64,000 nt of DNA from Acidovorax sp. NO-1 (GTDB lineage: Bacteria > Pseudomonadota > Gammaproteobacteria > Burkholderiales > Burkholderiaceae_C). The stretch's first letter is position 1. Each line of letters opens with the position of its first letter. The notes under the pieces were generated by a model. That model was not told where the DNA came from. It did not search any database and saw only the letters and a program-made list of their open reading frames with translations. Shown one piece after another: positions 27,877 through 37,065 of this stretch. The stretch is from NCBI RefSeq assembly GCF_000238595.1, contig NZ_AGTS01000046.1, forward strand, positions 1-64,000, in the 5' to 3' direction. A program made the translations under genes and the position numbers.

Positions 27877-29181
27877 ATGAAGCGCGGTTTTTACACCATC
27901 ATGTCGGCGCAGTTTTTCAGCTCGCTGGCCGACAACGCACTTTTCGTGGCCGCCGTGGAGCTTCTGCGCACAGAAGGCGCCCCCGAGTGGCAGCGCGCCG
28001 CCCTGGTGCCCATGTTTGCCCTGTTCTATGTGGTGCTGGCGCCCTTCGTGGGCGCATTTGCCGATGCGCTGCCCAAGGGCAAGGTCATGTTTGTCAGCAA
28101 CGCCATCAAGGTGGTGGGCTGCCTGATGATGCTGTTCGGCTCGCACCCGCTCATTGCGTATGCCGTGGTGGGGCTGGGCGCTGCAGCCTACTCGCCCGCC
28201 AAGTACGGCATCCTCACCGAACTGTTACCGGCATCGCAGCTGGTCAAGGCCAACGGCTGGATCGAGGGGCTCACCATTGCCTCGATCATTCTGGGGGTGC
28301 TGCTGGGCGGGCAGCTGGTGGGCCTGCAGCTGTCGGCGCTGCTGCTGAGCATTGATGTCCCGGGGCTCGACACCGGTGTGGACACCGCGGCAGAGGCCGC
28401 CATCGCCGCGCTGATCGTGGTCTACGCCGTGGCCGCCTGGTTCAACACCCGCATCCCCCACACCGGTGTGGAAATGCGCCCGCTGCGCGCTGATGCGTCG
28501 CGCTCCGTGCTGTCCAACGCGCTGAGCCTGCTGCCAGATTTCTGGGCCTGCAATGGCCGCCTGTGGCGCGACAAGCTGGGCCAGATTTCGCTGGCCACCA
28601 CCACGCTGTTCTGGGGCGCCGGTGGCAACCTCAAGTTCATCGTGCTGGCCTGGGCCTCTGCAGCGCTGGGCTACAACACCACGCAGGCATCGGCCCTCAC
28701 CGGTGTGGTGGCCATCGGTACGGCCGTGGGGGCGGTGGTGGCATCCATGCGCATGCGGCTGGACATGGCCACCAAGGTGATTCCGCTGGGCATCGGCATG
28801 GGGCTGTTGCTGATCCTGATGGTGTTCATCAGCAACATCTGGGTGGCCATTCCCTTCCTCATCCTGCTCGGTGGCCTGGGGGGTTACCTGGTGGTGCCGA
28901 TGAACGCGCTGCTGCAGCACAGGGGCCACAACCTGATGGGCGCGGGCCGCTCGATTGCGGTGCAGAACTTCAATGAGCAGGCCTGCATCCTGGGCCTGGG
29001 CGCGTTCTACAGCCTGTCGCTCAAGCTGGGCCTGTCGGTGTTTGGCGCGATCATCACCTTCGGGCTCGTGGTGGCGGGCATCATGTGGATCATCCGTCGC
29101 TGGCACCAGCGCAACTGCATCCACTACCGCGACGAAGTGAACCACCTGCTGCACATTGCGCGGCACGATACGCACCACTGA
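27877..29181 (+). CDS. lplT: Lysophospholipid transporter LplT
   Basis: 434 residues, MFS-type with about 12 segments. The N-terminus KRGFYTIMSAQFFSSLADNA and the motif YSPAKYGILTELLPASQLVK then ANGWIEGLTI are diagnostic for LplT, which flips lysophospholipids across the inner membrane for re-acylation. In enterobacteria it is paired with aas; here no acyltransferase is adjacent. Followed by 286 bp containing family-2 and family-1 repeats. Confidence 0.93.
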   Translation: MKRGFYTIMSAQFFSSLADNALFVAAVELLRTEGAPEWQRAALVPMFALFYVVLAPFVGAFADALPKGKVMFVSNAIKVVGCLMMLFGSHPLIAYAVVGLGAAAYSPAKYGILTELLPASQLVKANGWIEGLTIASIILGVLLGGQLVGLQLSALLLSIDVPGLDTGVDTAAEAAIAALIVVYAVAAWFNTRIPHTGVEMRPLRADASRSVLSNALSLLPDFWACNGRLWRDKLGQISLATTTLFWGAGGNLKFIVLAWASAALGYNTTQASALTGVVAIGTAVGAVVASMRMRLDMATKVIPLGIGMGLLLILMVFISNIWVAIPFLILLGGLGGYLVVPMNALLQHRGHNLMGAGRSIAVQNFNEQACILGLGAFYSLSLKLGLSVFGAIITFGLVVAGIMWIIRRWHQRNCIHYRDEVNHLLHIARHDTHH

Positions 29182-29196
29182 CTTCTGATTGCGAGG

Positions 29197-29347
29197 CCCC
29201 CCTGTGCGGCTCCGCCGCTTCCCCCGGAGGGGGACGCACCCGGTGGCCCGGAATCACGGAAGGCTCCCCCTGAGGCGCTGCGCGCCTTCCCCCTCTCTCG
29301 CTGCGCGGGAGGTGGACGCACCCCGTGGCCTGGCAGAGCCAGTTCCA
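29197..29347. repeat. Family-2 intergenic repeat, copy b (two modules)
   Basis: Two head-to-tail modules: cccccctgtgcggctccgcc with ggagggggacgcacccggtg, then ccccctgaggcgctgcgcgc with gggaggtggacgcaccccgt and ggcctggcagagccagttcc. The second shares the ggcctggca-agccagttcc end with copy c at 50.3 kb. Occupies the lplT to EamA transporter gap; no gene is seen here. Confidence 0.75.
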
Positions 29348-29412
29348 CGTGTGCACTGGTAGGGGAGCGTGCCAGTTTTAATGGCTGTGCTGCATGGAAC
29401 TATTTGCTACAC

Positions 29413-29460
29413 AATTGATAGCTATTGGCGCTCATCCATCAAGCGCTAGAGCCTGTTTTC
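29413..29460 (-). repeat. Family-1 palindromic repeat, copy 4 (reverse)
   Basis: attgatagctattggcgctc followed by atccatcaagcgctagagcc: the reverse orientation of the family consensus. It ends 7 bp before the EamA transporter start codon, so it lies within the leader of that gene. Confidence 0.8.
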
Positions 29461-29467
29461 ACTCTCA

Positions 29468-30364
29468 ATGCATTCTCCTCTGCCCTTTGCCGCCCTGCTG
29501 TTCAATGCTTTCGTCTGGGGCCTGGCGTGGTGGCCGTTTCAGCGCATGTACCAGGCGGGGCTGCATCCGCTGTGGGCCACGGCCTGCATGTATGCCGTGG
29601 TGCTGGTGGCGTTGCTGGCCTGGCGGCCGGGCATCTTGCAGCAGATGCGCGCGCACCCGCAGCTGTGGCTGCTGGCGCTGGCTTCGGGGCTGAACAACGT
29701 GGCCTTCAACTGGGCAGTGACCATTGGCGACGTGGTGCGCGTGATCCTGCTGTTCTATCTGATGCCCGCCTGGGCCGTGCTGCTGGCCTGGCGCATTCTG
29801 GGCGAGCGACCCACGCCGGCGGCACTGCTGCGCCTGGCGCTGGCCTTTGCGGGCGTGGTGCTGGTGCTGCTGCCCGAGGCCGCGCCCGCCGCGCGCCTGC
29901 TGCAGAACCTGAGCCTGGCCGACGGCCTGGCCCTGCTGGGCGGATTCATGTTTGCACTCACCAATGTTACGCTGCGCCGCCTGCACGCCGTGCCGGGGCC
30001 GGCCCGCATGGTCACCATGTTCGGCGGCTGCACGCTCATGGCACTGGTGGCGGCCGGCGTCGGGCTGCAGTTGGGAGTGGTGGAGCCGTTTCCGGCGCCC
30101 AACAGCACCTGGGTGGTCACCGGCCTGCTGCTGGCCGGTTTGCTGATGCTGGGCAACTGGGCGTTGCAGTTTGGCGCCGCACGCCTGGCCGCGGGCACCA
30201 CGGCGCTCGTCATGCTGTCGGAGGTGATGTTCGCCAGCGTGTCATCGGCCCTGCTGGGTGCATCCACCCTGAGCACGCGCACCGTGCTGGGCGGCGGGAT
30301 GATCCTGCTGGCATCGCTGCTCGCCGCACTGCAGTTTCGCCGACCCGGTGGTGCCGCGCACTAA
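29468..30364 (+). CDS. EamA/DMT-family metabolite exporter
   Basis: 298 residues with about ten transmembrane helices in two EamA repeats. The end of repeat 1 has YLMPAWAVLLAWRILGERPT, and that of repeat 2 shows the parallel LSEVMFASVSSALLGASTLS. EamA proteins export amino acids or other metabolites; no substrate can be assigned. No ribosome-binding site of good strength is obvious because a family-1 repeat abuts the start. Confidence 0.88.
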   Translation: MHSPLPFAALLFNAFVWGLAWWPFQRMYQAGLHPLWATACMYAVVLVALLAWRPGILQQMRAHPQLWLLALASGLNNVAFNWAVTIGDVVRVILLFYLMPAWAVLLAWRILGERPTPAALLRLALAFAGVVLVLLPEAAPAARLLQNLSLADGLALLGGFMFALTNVTLRRLHAVPGPARMVTMFGGCTLMALVAAGVGLQLGVVEPFPAPNSTWVVTGLLLAGLLMLGNWALQFGAARLAAGTTALVMLSEVMFASVSSALLGASTLSTRTVLGGGMILLASLLAALQFRRPGGAAH

Positions 30365-30417
30365 CTGGGAGCGCAGCCGCTACGATGGCGCGTCATCCCA
30401 ACCAGGAGTTTTTCATC

Positions 30418-30906
30418 ATGCCCACCAGCATCTACGACTTTGAAGCCCAGCAGATGAACGGGCAAACCGTGCCCCTGTCGCAGTACAAGGACAAGGTGCT
30501 GCTCATCGTGAACACTGCCAGCGCCTGCGGCTTCACGCCACAATTCGGTGGGCTGGAAGAGCTGCACAAGCAGTACGCCGACAAGGGGCTGGTGGTGCTG
30601 GGCTTCCCCTGCAACCAGTTCGGCAGCCAGGACCCCGGCAGCAACGACGAGATCGCCAGCTTCTGCCAGCTGAACTATGGCGTGAGCTTTCCCATGATGG
30701 CCAAGATCGACGTCAACGGGGCCGACGCCTCGCCGCTGTACAAATGGCTCTCCGCCGAAGCCCCTGGTTTGCTGGGCAGCAAGGCCATCAAGTGGAACTT
30801 CACGAAGTTCCTCGTCGGCAAGGATGGCCGCGTCATCCGACGCTACGCACCGCAGGATGCGCCCAAGAAACTGGCGGGGGACATTGAGGCGGCGCTGACA
30901 CCATGA
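30418..30906 (+). CDS. Glutathione peroxidase (cysteine type)
   Basis: 162 residues. The peroxidatic Cys37 is in NTASACGFTPQFGGLEELH, followed by GFPCNQFGSQDPG (glutamine of the catalytic tetrad) and the tryptophan/asparagine segment IKWNFTKFLV. A cysteine replaces the selenocysteine of animal enzymes, and many such bacterial enzymes actually prefer thioredoxin. It reduces peroxides in the cytoplasm or periplasm; no signal peptide is seen. A good SD (caggag) precedes the ATG. Confidence 0.95.
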   Translation: MPTSIYDFEAQQMNGQTVPLSQYKDKVLLIVNTASACGFTPQFGGLEELHKQYADKGLVVLGFPCNQFGSQDPGSNDEIASFCQLNYGVSFPMMAKIDVNGADASPLYKWLSAEAPGLLGSKAIKWNFTKFLVGKDGRVIRRYAPQDAPKKLAGDIEAALTP

Positions 30907-31013
30907 TCGAGCACCCGACCCGCGTTCTCAACGTGCGCATCGCGGCCCGGTAGCTCTATCAGATGGGCCAGTCTGACGACGAAGTCTCTCTGATAAGGTG
31001 AACACACAGCATG

Positions 31014-31739
31014 TCATCGGCAGCGCGACGCCTCCTGAGGGAGCGTACCTCGCCCGACCATCTCCGCCTCCACCTTGCGCAGCAGGTCGGCCAGGGTCTT
31101 GCCGGGCTCGGGCTGGAAGTGTTCTTCCAGCACCACCAGGTCCACGATGCGGTCGATGCGAAAGCCCCGGAAGTCCCCGCGCAGTTCGCACCAGGCCGAC
31201 AGGGTCCAGACCTTGCCCCAGTAAAAGCAGCCCAGAGGCCGCAGGCGGCGCTGGGTGGGGCGGCCCTGCACGTCAGCGTAATCAATGTGCACCATGTTGC
31301 GCGTGTGCACGGCCTCGCGCAGGGCTTGCAGGGTGGTGAGCGCGCGGGGGCCCAGACCCACGGCGGGGGCGTAGAGCGCCTGCGCCTCGGCGGCCACGCG
31401 GGCGGCGGGGGGCAGCACGGACAGGATCTTGCCCAGGGCGCCTTCCACCTCGCGCGCCAGGCCGGTGTCCAGCCAGGCCTGGGCCAGGCGGGCGGCGGCG
31501 ACCAGCGCGTTGGCCTCGCCCTGGCTGAACATGAGGGGCGGCAGGTCGAAGCCGGCGCCCAGGCGGTAGCCCACGCCGGCCTCGCCTTCGATGGGCACGC
31601 CCTGGTGCTGCAGGTCGGCCACGTCGCGGTAGATGGTGCGGGCCGACACCTCCAGCCGCTCGGCCAGGAAGGCGGCTGTGGACAGGCGCCGCCCGCGGAT
31701 GAGCTGCACGATCTGAAACAGGCGGTCAGCGCGGCGCAT
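31014..31739 (-). CDS. YafY-type HTH plus WYL regulator
   Basis: 241 residues. The N-terminal HTH (RADRLFQIVQLIRGRRLSTA, then AAFLAERLEVSARTIYRDVA) is the DeoR-like HTH_11. The WYL domain occupies about 130-235 with the family phrase GCFYWGKVWTLSAWCELRGD and FRGFRIDRI. WYL proteins sense nucleic acid or nucleotide ligands and often control stress genes. It is followed downstream by a GPX gene in convergent orientation; its own target is not visible. The GyrI-like gene shares its orientation but is separated by a family-1 repeat. Confidence 0.9.
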   Translation of the reverse strand: MRRADRLFQIVQLIRGRRLSTAAFLAERLEVSARTIYRDVADLQHQGVPIEGEAGVGYRLGAGFDLPPLMFSQGEANALVAAARLAQAWLDTGLAREVEGALGKILSVLPPAARVAAEAQALYAPAVGLGPRALTTLQALREAVHTRNMVHIDYADVQGRPTQRRLRPLGCFYWGKVWTLSAWCELRGDFRGFRIDRIVDLVVLEEHFQPEPGKTLADLLRKVEAEMVGRGTLPQEASRCR

Positions 31740-31763
31740 GGTGGGGAGGTGAGACTTTTGGTG

Positions 31764-31811
31764 TTTTTTGGCGCCAGCGCTTGTCCATCAAGCGCTGGCA
31801 GCTATCATTTT
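31764..31811 (+). repeat. Family-1 palindromic repeat, copy 5 (forward), supplies a stop codon
   Basis: ttttttggcgccagcgcttg then tccatcaagcgctggcagct and atcattt: near-perfect stem CCAGCGCTT/AAGCGCTGG. On the minus strand the TGA of the upstream GyrI-like gene (31805-31807) lies in the tgatagc border of the element. Confidence 0.85.
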
Positions 31812-32421
31812 TGCATGAGTTGCCTGCTATGCACAGGGGGCTCCGTGGTGGCAGCGCTTTGCTGCATGCAACAGCTCGCATCGCCCACGATGCCGATGTG
31901 AATGGCCACCTGGTCGGGGCCGCTGTAGGCCTCGAAATCAGTGCCAAACCGCCGCTGCACCTGGGGATTGCGCGCAAAGTAGGCCCAGATGGCGCCCCAG
32001 GTGTCGATCACCATCTGCGGCATGGGGCCCGCGCTGGTGAACACCAGGTAGGTGCCGGCCAACACGGGCGTTATGCGGATCTTTTCGCCGCCCACATCGC
32101 CCGCCGCGCCTGCGCCGGGGTCGGTGGCCACGCCCACGGTGACGTCGAAAGCGCCGTGGGCGTCGGACTCGTACGCGCTGTAGACGCCGAAGAGGCGCCC
32201 GTCATGGCCGGCGGCGGGCAGGTGGCGCTCCCAGCTGTGGCTGAAAAACCGGTCCCATAGGGCGCCGATGCGGGCGGTGGCGGGGTCGTTCTCGTCACTG
32301 TTGCGGGTGCGCACAGACAGGCCGGTGACCTGGAAGGCGTCGATGTGAACAGTGTGGGGGCCGGACGCGGACTCGGCAGCAAGTTCGGCCGGGGGAAGGC
32401 AGTGGCGGTGGACGTGTGCAT
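31805..32421 (-). pseudogene. GyrI-like/effector-binding domain protein, one-base frameshift near start
   Basis: The long frame encodes a GyrI-like (AraC effector-binding) small-molecule-binding domain: HTVHIDAFQVTGLSVRTRNS at the front, then WERHLPAAGHDGRLFGVYSA, GEKIRITPVLAGTYLVFTSA and WAYFARNPQVQRRFGTDFEA. No good start lies in that frame. An ATG at 32421 with a following MHTSTATAFP lies in another frame, and adding one C to the C5 run (32391-32395 on the plus strand as G5) would join the frames as AFPPAELAAESASGPHTVHI. Either a real one-base deletion, a sequencing error, or a start further inside. The stop codon comes from a family-1 repeat. Confidence 0.65.
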
Positions 32422-32566
32422 GGGCGTTTCGCTTTCTCTCTCTGTTTGGGGGACCGGGAGAGGGATGCTCGCGCCGTGCTGCTGACAACCTGGTGTCAGC
32501 AGCCTGGCACGGCTTGCGCGGTGTCGCCTGTGGCCCACACCGTCCCGCAGGGCAGCGGGTGCTGGG

Positions 32567-33385
32567 CTACTGGGCGGGTTCGGTGGTTGCAGCAGCCGCT
32601 GCCTGCGCTTGCGCAGCCTGGCGCCGGCGTGCGCGCTCGAGCTGCTGGCCCACGGTGCGGGCCACCATGCCGTACATGTCGGCAAAGGCTTCCAGCGTCT
32701 GGCCGCTGGCTTCAAAGGCGCGCAGCAGGGCTTCGTCCTTGGCGTTGCGGGCAGACCATTCGGCAAAAGCCTCCTCCAGGAGGGCGTTGGCGGCGTCGTC
32801 GCGGCCGTGCACAAGCTCGGTGTACGCCTCGCGCGTGAGGCCCGAGGCTTCAAACGCCGCGATCATGCGGTTGCGCAGCTTGGGCAGCAGGTCTTCCGTG
32901 CTGCGGGCTTTGCGGCGGCGATAGACCTCCAGCAGCGCGTGGTGCACGTGTTCGGGCGCCATGTCTTCCACTGGCTCGCCTTGCAGGTCGTGGCGCTTGT
33001 CACCCGCGGCCACGCTTTGCAGGTAGCGGGTGGAGCGGGTGTGCAGGCCCAGCGCAACCTTCAGCGCATCACGCTCGAAGACGTCCGGGTGGGCGGCCAG
33101 CAGGTCTTGAAAGATGCCCCGCTTGAGCGGGCGGAACACCGCGCCGAACAGGTGCGGGTAAAAGCCGGCAAGTTGCTCCAGAACAGGGTGCGGCGCCTTG
33201 GACTGCGACGGGGCGGCACCGGCCGCAGGGCCCGCCTTGGCGCCGTTGCCCACCTCGTGCGCCGGCTTTCGCCGACCGCCTCGGCGTGCACGGGGATCAC
33301 GGGGAGCACCGGCAGCAGCAATAGCATCCGAAGATGCGGGAGAGGAATCAGAAGCGGGGGAGGCAGGCGAAGAATCGACGGACAT
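32567..33385 (-). CDS. proQ: ProQ/FinO-domain RNA-binding protein
   Basis: 272 residues from the ATG at 33385; the first 65 are Ala/Ser/Pro/Arg-rich and disordered. The ProQ/FinO domain spans about 67-175: HPVLEQLAGFYPHLFGAVFR, PLKRGIFQDLLAAHPDVFER, ALGLHTRSTRYLQSVAAGDK. This fold binds structured sRNAs and mRNA 3' ends. A helical C-terminal tail ending in an Ala/Gln stretch follows. The upstream open frame would add 74 residues into the divergent promoter, so I rejected it. Confidence 0.9.
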   Translation of the reverse strand: MSVDSSPASPASDSSPASSDAIAAAGAPRDPRARRGGRRKPAHEVGNGAKAGPAAGAAPSQSKAPHPVLEQLAGFYPHLFGAVFRPLKRGIFQDLLAAHPDVFERDALKVALGLHTRSTRYLQSVAAGDKRHDLQGEPVEDMAPEHVHHALLEVYRRRKARSTEDLLPKLRNRMIAAFEASGLTREAYTELVHGRDDAANALLEEAFAEWSARNAKDEALLRAFEASGQTLEAFADMYGMVARTVGQQLERARRRQAAQAQAAAAATTEPAQ

Positions 33386-33536
33386 GGTCTGGGCAATCAA
33401 GCGGCAGGCGCTGCTGCAGGGCGGGAAGGACAATCCCGGATCATCCCAGATTTCCGTTCGGGGCCGGGCAAGCCCCCTCCCGGCTGATCGCATGCGGGGT
33501 GCACACACTTCGTCACACTCGCTTACCATTCTGGCC

Positions 33537-34550
33537 ATGCCACCCTCTGTGCACCTTCCCGCAGACCCCCTGGCGCGCTGCATCGGGTGGCGCAGGTTCT
33601 GCGCCATCCTGGCCCTGGCAGGTAGTGCGGCATGGTTGACGGCCTGCGGCCCGCGCTACGACCCGCCACTCGCAGTGGGCACCAACACCTGGACGGGTTA
33701 CGAGCCGCTGTACCTGGCGCGCGACCTGGGCCTGCACGACGGTCTGCCGGTGCGGCTGGTGGAGCTGGGGTCCACCACCCAGAGCATGGATGCGCTGCGC
33801 ACGGGGCAGTTGGGCATGGCCGGTTTGACACTGGACGAAGCCCTGACGCTGGCCCAGGAGGGAATTGCGCTGAAAGTGGTGTGGGTGATGGATGTATCCA
33901 GCGGTGCCGACGCACTGGTGGTGCGCCCTGGCCTGGCCGACCTGAGCGACCTGCGCGGCAGCAAGGTGGGTGTGGAGCAGACCGCTGTCGGAGCCTACAT
34001 GCTGCAGGCGGCCCTGCGCATGGCGGGGCTTGCATCCGCGGACATCACCGTCGTGCCCCTGCCAATGGATGAACACCTCTCGGCCTGGCGCGATGGGCGG
34101 GTGGATGCGCTGGTGACGTTTGACCCGGTGCTGCAGGTGCTGCGCGGAAGCGGTGCCAAGGTCCTGTTCGACAGCCGCGAGATCCCCGGAGAAATCGTGG
34201 ACGTGCTGGTGGCGCGCAAGGAGGCTCTGGACTGCTGTTCGCAACACATTGCACAGCTGCTGCAAGCCCACCAGCGTGCACTGGGGCACCTGGCCACTGC
34301 CCGGGAAGACGCGCTGCAGCGCATGACACCGCGCCTGGGCCTGACGCCTGCCGAGATGGATGCGGCACTGGGTGGCATCGAGCTGCCCGACGCAGCCGCC
34401 AACCGCACCTTGCTGAGCGGGCCCAATGCCCGGCTGGCCAACTCAGCGCAGCGCCTGGCTGCCAACATGCGTGAACAGGGCCTGCTGCACCGCGCTGTGG
34501 ATGCGGCGTCGCTCATTGACGACCGCTTTGTGCGCGGCAACACCCGATGA
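33537..34550 (+). CDS. Lipoprotein NitT/TauT-type substrate-binding protein, coupled to a c-di-GMP protein
   Basis: 337 residues. The N-terminus has a hydrophobic stretch ending in a lipobox (AWLTACGPRYD), so it should be a lipid-anchored periplasmic receptor. The NMT1/SsuA-like fold shows VGTNTWTGYEPLYLARDLGL, QSMDALRTGQLGMAGLTLDE, GSKVGVEQTAVGAYMLQAAL and GRVDALVTFDPVLQVL. No permease or ATPase is adjacent. Its stop overlaps the next gene's ATG (ATGA), and that gene encodes a membrane GGDEF/EAL protein with a periplasmic region, so it probably acts as the sensing partner rather than an importer. Confidence 0.88.
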   Translation: MPPSVHLPADPLARCIGWRRFCAILALAGSAAWLTACGPRYDPPLAVGTNTWTGYEPLYLARDLGLHDGLPVRLVELGSTTQSMDALRTGQLGMAGLTLDEALTLAQEGIALKVVWVMDVSSGADALVVRPGLADLSDLRGSKVGVEQTAVGAYMLQAALRMAGLASADITVVPLPMDEHLSAWRDGRVDALVTFDPVLQVLRGSGAKVLFDSREIPGEIVDVLVARKEALDCCSQHIAQLLQAHQRALGHLATAREDALQRMTPRLGLTPAEMDAALGGIELPDAAANRTLLSGPNARLANSAQRLAANMREQGLLHRAVDAASLIDDRFVRGNTR

Positions 34551-37052
34551 GCGCGCCCCAGAGCACCTTGCGCCCTGTGCGCCCTGTGCGCGTTTTCAGG
34601 TTGCGGTTGTGGCTGCCGCTGTCACTGGTTCTGGCCAGCGCGGTCGTGTTTGCAATGTTCGTGGTGGCACAGCGGCACCACTACACCCGCGAGCTGGAGC
34701 ACTTTGCCAACAGCACGGCGCATGCGGAACTGCTGGAAACCCAAAAGCGCGCTGGAAACCGTGCTGCGCCGCGGCGATGGCAGCGGCACCGAAGGCGTGG
34801 TGTCACATCTGGGGCTGAACCCGGTGATCGCGTACGCGGCGCTCCTGGGCCCCGATGGCAAGGTGGTGGCAGCCACCCGATTTGCCTGGAAAGGCCAGCC
34901 GGCCGCCGGCCTGGTGCCGGGTTTCACCGAAGACTCGGCCCGCCAGGTGCGCGAGGCCCAGCGGGAGGTCTTGAGCCTGGATCGCGCCCAGTTGCGGCTG
35001 ACCGCACTGGCGCCCGTCACCCTGGCATTGCAGCCCGGTGAAATGCGTGCCACGCGACAGGGACTGCTGTGGATTGACTACGACCTGCGCCCGGTGGCCG
35101 CCCAGACCTGGGGTCAGATCCAGCGGCAAGGCCTGGCGCTCGCTGCGGCCGTTTTGCTGGCCGCACTGGGTCTTCTGGAACTGGCACGGCAGGGCATCTT
35201 GCGGCCGGTGGCGGCATTGCGCGCCGGCATGCAGCGCATCGGCGCTGGCGACTATACCGATCTGCCCCAGTGGTGCGGCCAGGGTGAATTCGGTGAGCTG
35301 GGGCACGCCATGGAACGCATGGCGGCCGAAATCCAGGCGCGCAACACGGCACTGGCCGAAAGCGAGGCACGCTTTCGCCAGCTGTCTGACGCTGCCTTCG
35401 AGGCGATCATCCTGCACGAGAGCGGACGGGTCACCGATGCCAACTCTGCCGCCGAGCGGCTGATGGGCGTGGCCCCTGGCGGCCTGATTGGCACGGCCGT
35501 TCTGTCGTGGGTGGCGCCCTCGTATGTTGAAGTCATCCAGCAACGCATGGCGCATGGCGCCGAGGGCATCTGGGAGGTGGGCCTCATCGACTCCAACGGG
35601 CAGATCATCCCCTGCGAATGCAGTGTCCGCATGCAGCAGCTGGGCACACGGCAGGTGCGCGCGGTGGCTGTGCGCGACATCCGCACCCGGCTGGCGGCCG
35701 AGGCGGAAATCCGGCGGCTGGCCCATTTCGATGCACTGACCGGGCTGAGCAACCGCCGCTTTCTGCTGGAGCAAGTGGAGCAGGCACTTGCCACCGCGGG
35801 TGCGCAATCGCGCCGCGCTGCTTTGGCGGCCATCAACATCGATGCTTTTCAATCGGTGAACGATTCGCTGGGGATGGCTGCGGGTGACACCGTGCTGCGC
35901 ACGCTGGCGCAGCGCATGAGCGCGCTGCAGCGGCAAGGCCAGACGCTGGCCCGCGTGGATGGCGACACCTTTGCCCTGCTGCTGTGCGACCTGCCGGGCG
36001 ATCTGAAGGATGCGTCGGCCGAGGCCGCACGCTGCATCGAACGAGTGCTGGCTGCGATTGCCGAGCCCGTGCAAGTGCAAGGCCATACGCTGCACCTGTC
36101 GGCCGGAGCGGGGGTGGTGATGATCCCGAATGACAGCCGTGATGCCCCCGAGCTGCTGCGCGAAGCGGAGACGGCCATGCACCGCGCCAAAAATGCAGGT
36201 GACAGCCGCGTACAGTTTTTTGCGCACGCACTGCAAGAAGCCGCCAGCGAGCGCCTCGCATTGCGCAACGACCTGCGCCGCGCACTCCAGTCCGCCCCGG
36301 TGCCTCTGGTGCTGCACTACCAGCCGCAGCTCAACGCGCTGGGTCAACTGGTCGGCGTGGAGGCGCTGGTGCGCTGGCAAGACCCGCAGCGGGGTCTGGT
36401 GTCACCGACGCAGTTCATCCCGGACGCCGAAGCCAGTGGCCTGATCGTGCCGCTGGGCCATTGGGTGCTGGAGGAAGCTTTCGGCGCCCTGCACCGCTGG
36501 CAAACCGACCCGGCCTGCAGCAGCTGGGCCAGAGACCTCACGATGGCCGTGAACGTGAGCGCTCGCCAGTTCCGCGAGCCCGATTTCACCGGCCGCGTCG
36601 AGAACCTGGTCTCGCTCCTGGGCATCAGCGCGGCCTCGCTCGAGCTGGAACTCACCGAGAGCGTGCTGGTGGACGACCTGGAAGCGACCCTGGAGAAAAT
36701 GGCCCGGTTGCGACGCCATGGCATGCGCTTTGCGCTGGACGACTTTGGCACGGGGTACTCCAGCCTGGCATACCTCAAGCGCCTGCCCATCGACGTGCTC
36801 AAGATCGACCGGTCTTTCATCATGGACATCGACGCGCCCGAACAAAGTGGCGAGGGCAAGCGCCCGGCCGTGCTGATCGACGCCATCGTGGCCATGGCCC
36901 ACCAGCTGGACCTGCGCGTTCTCGCCGAAGGGGTGGAAACAGATGCCCAGCGCGACCGCCTCAGGCGCTCGGGGTGCGACCTGTTCCAGGGCTACCTCTT
37001 CAGCCGTCCCCTGCCCGAAGCCGAACTGCGCGCCTGGGCTGCCAGGCGGTGA
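34547..37052 (+). pseudogene. Membrane HAMP-PAS-GGDEF-EAL protein with +1 frameshift in an A-run
   Basis: The first frame gives an inner-membrane anchor (LRLWLPLSLVLASAVVFAMF) and the start of a periplasmic region ending AELLETQKRA; the rest continues one base later from about 34747 as SALETVLRRGDGSGTEG. Removing one A from AAAA at 34743-34746 restores an 834-residue protein: TM1, periplasmic domain, TM2 (about 175-195), HAMP, PAS, GGDEF, EAL. The GGDEF site reads VDGDTFALLL, so cyclase activity is doubtful. The EAL domain has EALVRW, NVSARQF, ELTESVL, DDFGTGYSS, LKIDRSF and LAEGVET, an intact phosphodiesterase set. It overlaps the receptor gene by ATGA. Confidence 0.8.
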
Positions 37053-37065
37053 GTGCGCTGGCCCG

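Noticed and set aside
34743-34746. Programmed ribosomal frameshift in the GGDEF/EAL gene
   Set aside because: No typical slippery heptamer with a downstream hairpin or SD stimulator; a simple indel is more likely, though not excluded.
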